The notes beneath the pieces were generated by a model. It made no database searches. It was not told the DNA's origin and saw only the letters and a list, made by a program, of their open reading frames with translations. 12,294 nt of DNA. It comes from Thalassiosira profunda. Taxonomy: Eukaryota > Bacillariophyta > Thalassiosirophyceae > Thalassiosirales > Thalassiosiraceae. Where the stretch lies: contig JALLAP010002099.1 of NCBI GenBank assembly GCA_036939355.1, positions 1 to 12,294 on the forward strand, written 5' to 3'. A program made the position numbers and the translations under genes. This document shows positions 9,001 to 12,294 of the stretch, in pieces (the first letter of the stretch is position 1; every line of letters starts with the position of its first letter).

Positions 9001-10329
9001 GCAGCACCCCGCCGTTGGCATCCACCACTTCACTCCGCAGTACGTGGAATTCGAGGCCGGTGATCTGAGCAGGTAGATGGCACATGAGACTAATATTCGA
9101 TACGAGACAAAGAAGAATGGTGGATAATCTCACCACGACGCCGTCATCGTCCTCCAAGTCCGATTGGACGGGAAATAGTATGCCAGCACCTAACATGTCG
9201 TCATCAGAAGATGGAGAGGTCACGTAGAGGTGGCAGTCGCCATCAGATCCCTCCGCGTCGAAGCCGACTGTATCTCCTCCGCCATCGTTATCGGCATCAA
9301 CGGGCGCCGGCGTGGTTTCAAAAGAAATGACCGTTCCGTCGCCAGAAGGTGCTGGTGGGGAAATGAGGGTCAGCGACAAACCCGTAAAAGAAGTCGGGCA
9401 CTCCGTCTCGTAGTACAAAACCCCCATAAACAGACTTCGCTCGTAGGCAAACGGATCGGTTGGCATGGGATACCCGCTAAACCCCTCTCCCAGGAGCACC
9501 CTCGGGAAAGAGTTGCCTGCCTCGTCGATGTTGGCTACTTTCATACTCATCGCATCGTTCACCGACTTGCCCTCGGGAGGATGGACAGAAAGCAAAGTCC
9601 CTAGCTGACTTTGACCGGTGCCCAGTCTCGTTTGGATGAGGAACGAACGAACCCCTCCATTGGGCGGAACGCTCGCCCTGAACGATCCCGGGGGTATCTG
9701 ATAGAAGCTAAACTCGTCGTACGTGGGGCTTTGCGTCAAATCGTCCGTGCGTATTTGACCCTCGGCGATCTTCGTCCACATGGCCATAATATTCCCGCGA
9801 TAATCGAAGGGAGCGGCGGCATCGGCGTTGATCACGCCGGGGCTGGCGGCGTCCCTCTCCGGGCTGGCGTAGTAGCCGTCAACGGACAGGACGTACACCT
9901 CGTAGTCTATGCCTATCTCCTCGAAGAATGCCAGCGTCTGCTGATCCACGTGAAATCCGAGGCCGGTGATCTGCAGAGCGCAGATATGCGCGCATATGAT
10001 ATGCATCGTTAGAATTGTCTAAGTGCAGAAAAGGAACACAAGCGTCGCGTCCGTAATCTCACCGCCACGCCATCGCTATCTCCTTCGTCGGATTGGACCG
10101 CGAAGGCGATGCCATTCCCACCGAAGAAGTTCGCATCCTCGTCGAGGGCGTCGGGCTCGGTGGCCACGAAGAGGTGGCAGCTGTCGTCGGGACCCTTCGT
10201 GTGAAGGTCGAGCCACGGTTGCAGCTGGCGAGGCCGAGGCGGGGAGTCGAGCGGAGCCCCCCGCGCCAGGCTCGCCGCGAGGCAGAGCGCGACGACTTGC
10301 AGGAGGATGCGAATGAGCGGTGTCGACAT
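5859..10329 (-). CDS. Receptor-like type I membrane protein with three ectodomain repeats and SRFE-motif tail (5 exons)
   Basis: Exons: 10329-10063, 9970-9134, 9064-8264, 8185-7159, 7087-5859. They join to 4161 nt, 1386 residues plus TGA. Residues 1-24 are a signal peptide with cleavage expected after A-R-G. Three ectodomain units follow (51-281, 335-568, 598-865). Each has G-I-x-F-x-V-Q-S-D, I/V-T-G-L-x-F-H-V, A-S-P-E-R-D, F-D-Y-R-G, M-W-T-K-I-A-E-G, P-P-N-G-G-I/V-R-S-F, G-K-S-V-N-D and P-R-(M/V)-L. Residues 866-977 form a strand-helix-strand membrane-proximal region that may be SEA-like. An acidic/Pro stalk precedes one transmembrane helix (about 1068-1093; 6741-6818). The tail is acidic and Ser-rich with four S-R-F-E-x-R-L motifs. 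The units look like a divergent version of a beta-rich secreted module common in diatoms (recalled, not searched). The function is unknown; a cell-surface adhesion or receptor role is inferred. No kinase or other enzyme domain is visible. The exon joins are supported by phase and splice sites, without transcript data. Confidence 0.85.
5862..6482 (-). repeat. Four S-R-F-E-x-R-L-x-x-K motifs in the cytoplasmic tail
   Basis: Copies lie at 6429-6482, 6261-6314, 6036-6089 and 5862-5915 (protein about 1180-1197, 1236-1253, 1311-1328 and 1369-1386), spaced 56, 75 and 58 residues apart. Each is about 18 residues with the core S-R-F-E-x-R-L-x-x-K, preceded by acidic or polar residues and separated by Ser/Asp/Glu-rich linkers. 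A fifth copy lies outside the frame at 5675-5728. The pattern suggests repeated docking sites or short amphipathic helices; the partner is unknown. Confidence 0.85.
6119..6209 (-). repeat. Minor 63-bp-period repeat in the tail exon
   Basis: A 28-base segment at 6119-6146 recurs at 6182-6209 with one mismatch. It encodes E-Q-R-G-(M/T)-S-A-G-S twice, 21 residues apart, between the second and third S-R-F-E motifs. It shows local in-frame expansion of the tail. Confidence 0.8.
7088..7158 (-). other. Intron 4 of the receptor-like gene (71 nt)
   Basis: The donor is GTAAGG and the acceptor CTGCAG, phase 1. The splice joins the ectodomain exon (…K-P-R-P) to the exon with the membrane segment (G-E-A-A-P-P…). 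Without splicing the frame shifts and stops at 7043-7045, before the transmembrane helix. Confidence 0.88.
8186..8263 (-). other. Intron 3 of the receptor-like gene (78 nt)
   Basis: The donor is GTGAGA and the acceptor TCTCAG after a pyrimidine-rich stretch, phase 0. Its length is divisible by three and it has no stop, so it too hides inside a continuous open frame. Splicing joins D-G-V-V to V-T-G-L, as in the other two repeats. Confidence 0.88.
9065..9133 (-). other. Intron 2 of the receptor-like gene (69 nt)
   Basis: The donor is GTGAGA and the acceptor GCTCAG, phase 0, at the same position in the repeat as introns 1 and 3. Its length is a multiple of three and it has no in-frame stop, so a naive open-frame scan reads straight through it. 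The translated insert is hydrophobic and has no counterpart in the other repeats, which supports its removal. Confidence 0.88.
9971..10062 (-). other. Intron 1 of the receptor-like gene (92 nt)
   Basis: The donor is GTGAGA after codon 89 and the acceptor CTGCAG before I-T-G-L, phase 0. It contains an in-frame TAA, so read-through would truncate the protein after the short first exon. Removing it joins G-V-A to I-T-G-L, matching the joins at introns 2 and 3. Confidence 0.88.
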
Positions 10330-10647
10330 GATGATGTTATGTGAACGTTGTGATGTGGCGAGGACCAGCCTCGACACGTCTCCACCCGTCGCGTCTATTG
10401 TTTGTAGCGGCAGGTCGGGAAGGGGTAGAATAATTGTGCCCGCTTCCCACTGTTCGGCTCCGACGACCTTGCCGCCTGCGGCGGTGATGGGGGCGCCATG
10501 TGCCCGCCGTCGCTGCATGCCGCCTTTCCCCCTCGAACCAAGACACTTTTACGTATCTGGTATTGGTATGGTACGTACGCAGAATAGATAACCCCTGCTG
10601 GTCGATCGGTGAAGTGAATGAATAGTCGGTGAACGAGGGAAGGCGGG
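10330..10647. promoter_or_regulatory. Divergent promoter region between the receptor-like and VPS9 genes
   Basis: These 318 bases separate two start codons pointing away from each other, at 10329 (-) and 10648 (+). No gene is supported inside; an open frame runs from 10518 into the signal peptide but its upstream part has no sign of coding. The region contains two TACGTA palindromes. No clear TATA box is visible. Confidence 0.55.
10550..10578. promoter_or_regulatory. Paired TACGTA palindromes in the divergent promoter
   Basis: TACGTA is at 10550-10555 and 10572-10577, the latter inside GTACGTAC (10571-10578). They lie about 220-250 bases upstream of the receptor-like ATG and 70-100 bases upstream of the VPS9 ATG. 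The pairing of one plain and one extended site matches that at 5448-5471. Binding by a bZIP-type factor is inferred from the ACGT core. Confidence 0.3.
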
Positions 10648-12294
10648 ATGGAGATCCTCGACACCATCCTGCGCCCCCCGCACCTCCCTTTGCCCACGGC
10701 CAGCGTCCCCATGAGCACCGAGGCCGCGCCAACCGCCGGCGACGGCGGCACCCTCGTCCAACTGCCGCCCGCGCCGCCGTCCGACCTGACCCCCACCACA
10801 TCCAACGCCAATCCGACAGGGGCGAAAGATAGCGGGGCGCAAGATACGATCAGCGCCAACATCGCCCGGCGCACCGCCGGCAGGGACGCGCGGAAGCGCG
10901 AGTTATTGGTGGAGGCGCGGAAATCCCGCGTCGCGTGGATCTTGGACGAGGACCAACCTGGCCGCGGCAGCGGCAAAATTCCAGAGACGAATGGAAATCT
11001 GCTGGGGGAGCTGCGCGCCTGCCAATCCGACATACTGCCCTGCGCCCCGGAATTGGCGGCGGCGCTCCTTTCGTCCACCTGCGCGTGGCATCCGTCCAAG
11101 GGCGGTGGGTCATCTCAGAATGGGGAGGTGAGACGGATCCTGGAGGAGCGGGGCCTGTCGTGGGAGGCCGTGGCCAAACAACCATCTACTCAAAAGGAGC
11201 GAGAGGACGGAGGGGAAGATGATGCAACCTCGCCTGCTGCAAAGAATGCCCAGAACGCCGGCCTGGACCTCCCCCCAATCCCCTCGCCCGAGCAATACGC
11301 CTCCTTTCTGAAGACGCTGTGCGAGCCGTCGGCGGCCGATGTCGTCATGTCGACACAAAAGTTTTGCAAAACGATCGGGGAGGCGGCGAATGTCATGGTC
11401 GCGAGCATGGCGGAGGGCGACGGGGAGGACGGCAAAGATTCTGTTGGTGGTGGGGTTGGTGCCGGGGGAAGAGATGCCGATGTCGCCGCAGCGGGGAGCG
11501 AATCGTCGCGGCAAAACGAGGTGCGCGCCCACGGCGCGAGCCTGGCCAAGGCGGTGAAGGGCTTCGTGAACAGCACCGTGCGCCAGCTNCGAGGTGCGCG
11601 CCCACGGCGCGAGCCTGGCCAAGGCGGTGAAGGGCTTCGTGAACAGCACCGTGCGCCAGCTGGAGGAGCACGATTCGTTCCGGGGCTATCTTCGTACCGA
11701 AAGTGGAGAGGGCGTGGGCACCGGAACGGCCGCTACAGGGGATAAAGAGTCGGCAGTCGATGGGGCGACCAAAGAGCAATTGCAGGCGTCGGTGGAAAGG
11801 TTCGTGTTCGGGAAGTGCCGCGGGGACATCGACAGGGTGCTCTCCCTTGGAGACGGACTTCCCCAAGGCGAGAACAGCACAGCGAAAGACGGGCTACGGG
11901 AGAAGATGCACTCGCTGCAATTCGTGACCCCCGCCCACCTCGAGATCGAGTGCCTCAAATCGTCTCATGCGGAGGACGTCGACCTCTCCTACACCGTCAA
12001 TCAACTGCAATCGTTGGAAACCCAGTCGTCGCCGCGGCAGATGCTCCGATCGATTTTGCTCGCGCACCGCGGCGTCACGGCGTCGCTGAAGGCGGCGTGC
12101 GAGACGGACCATCCCCCGGGGGCGGACGACGTGCTGCCCACCCTCATTTTGGCCACGCTGCGCGCCCATCCGGCCCATCTGTCCACGATTTTGGGAGTGA
12201 TCGAGCACTTTGCGCCGTTGGCGCTGCTGCGGGGCGAGGCGGGGTACGCGTACACCAACCTCTGCGGGGCGGTGCAGTTCATAAAAGAGTTGGA
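10648..12294 (+). CDS. VPS9-domain protein (Rab5-family GEF), 3' end missing and frame broken by an N-marked duplication
   Basis: ATG at 10648 has G at -3 and G at +4. The frame runs to about 11588, where a 72-bp repeat and one N shift it by one base. Counting the repeat once restores one frame to the window edge (at least 524 residues). About the first 170 residues are Pro/Ala/Ser-rich and low in complexity. From about 11280, P-E-Q-Y-A-S-F-L and later helices resemble the helical bundle preceding VPS9 domains. The VPS9 core spans about 11920 to the edge: G-A-D-D-V-L-P (D469, P473), L-I-L-A-T-L-R-A-H-P, I-E-H-F, and G-E-A-G-Y-A-Y-T-N-L (Y509, T512). These fit the conserved Asp, Pro, Tyr and Thr of the Rabex-5 family. 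VPS9 domains load GTP onto Rab5/Rab21-type GTPases on early endosomes. No zinc finger, RIN, ankyrin or kinase part is seen, though the C-terminus is missing. Confidence 0.88.
11517..11661 (+). repeat. 72-bp perfect direct repeat split by one N (probable assembly artefact)
   Basis: Bases 11517-11588 and 11590-11661 are identical, with the only ambiguous base of the window (N, 11589) between them. The 73-base offset breaks the VPS9 reading frame, and counting the repeat once restores it. This is what results when two overlapping contig ends are placed side by side without being merged. Confidence 0.92.

Larger units (their letters stand above)
7496..10179 (-). repeat. Three homologous ectodomain units, each crossed by an intron at the same place
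   Basis: Units lie at 10179-9395, 9235-8465 and 8377-7496. Each begins with a short half containing F-V-A or Y-V-T and G-x-x-F-x-V-Q-S-D-x-x-D-D-G-V. A phase-0 intron follows, then a longer half with the shared blocks A-S-P-E-R-D, M-W-T-K-I-A-E-G, P-P-N-G-G and G-K-S-V-N-D. Units 1 and 2 are followed by low-complexity Pro/Asp/Ser linkers. The third has an extra Cys-containing insert near 7810-7850. Exon boundaries lie inside the units, so duplication copied intron-to-intron segments. Confidence 0.88.

Noticed and set aside
7043..10006. Single uninterrupted 987-codon gene
   Set aside because: It includes introns 2 and 3, which merely lack stops, and the start and end of intron-retained sequence. 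Comparison of repeats and the GT-AG consensus shows these must be removed.
10330..10518. Upstream extension of the first exon to an earlier start at 10518
   Set aside because: It would bury the signal peptide internally. The start at 10329 places the hydrophobic segment at the N-terminus.
11110..11649. Minus-strand frame through the N-marked repeat
   Set aside because: It is antisense to the VPS9 gene and repeats itself only because of the assembly duplication.

Overview
The window looks like nuclear DNA of a photosynthetic stramenopile, possibly a diatom; species is not determinable from sequence alone. The reasons are: (i) eukaryotic gene structure with short GT-AG introns of 69-92 nt in one gene; (ii) MORN-repeat and VPS9-domain proteins, which are eukaryotic; (iii) an acyltransferase whose N-terminus has a signal peptide followed by an S-A-F site, as in proteins sent to the four-membrane red-derived plastid; (iv) a secreted repeat architecture that resembles, from memory, diatom surface proteins. 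The DNA is GC-rich. I see no operon, prokaryotic mobile element, RNA gene or CRISPR.

Layout, left to right. 3-2852 (+): 3' part of a gene for a very long disordered Ser/Asp/Pro-rich protein of unknown function. 2978-3852 (-): an Ala-rich coiled-coil plus MORN-repeat protein, convergent with the first gene, split across two frames by an apparent one-base deletion. 4183-5343 (-): a plastid-targeted 1-acylglycerol-3-phosphate acyltransferase (PlsC/LPAAT type). 5859-10329 (-): the most interesting locus. Several separate open frames join through four well-formed introns into one gene of 1386 codons: signal peptide, three extracellular repeats with an intron at the same position in each, a membrane-proximal domain, one transmembrane helix, and a cytoplasmic tail with four copies of a short S-R-F-E-x-R-L motif. 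A 183-bp tandem duplication at its 3' end strands a fifth motif copy beyond the stop codon. 10648-12294 (+): a divergently transcribed VPS9-domain gene (Rab5-family exchange factor), cut by the window edge and broken by a probable assembly artefact, namely a 72-bp perfect repeat separated by a single N.

The genes do not form an obvious pathway. The only hint of shared control is a pair of TACGTA palindromes upstream of both the acyltransferase and the receptor-like/VPS9 divergent pair. The novelty candidate is the receptor-like protein with exon-per-repeat architecture.
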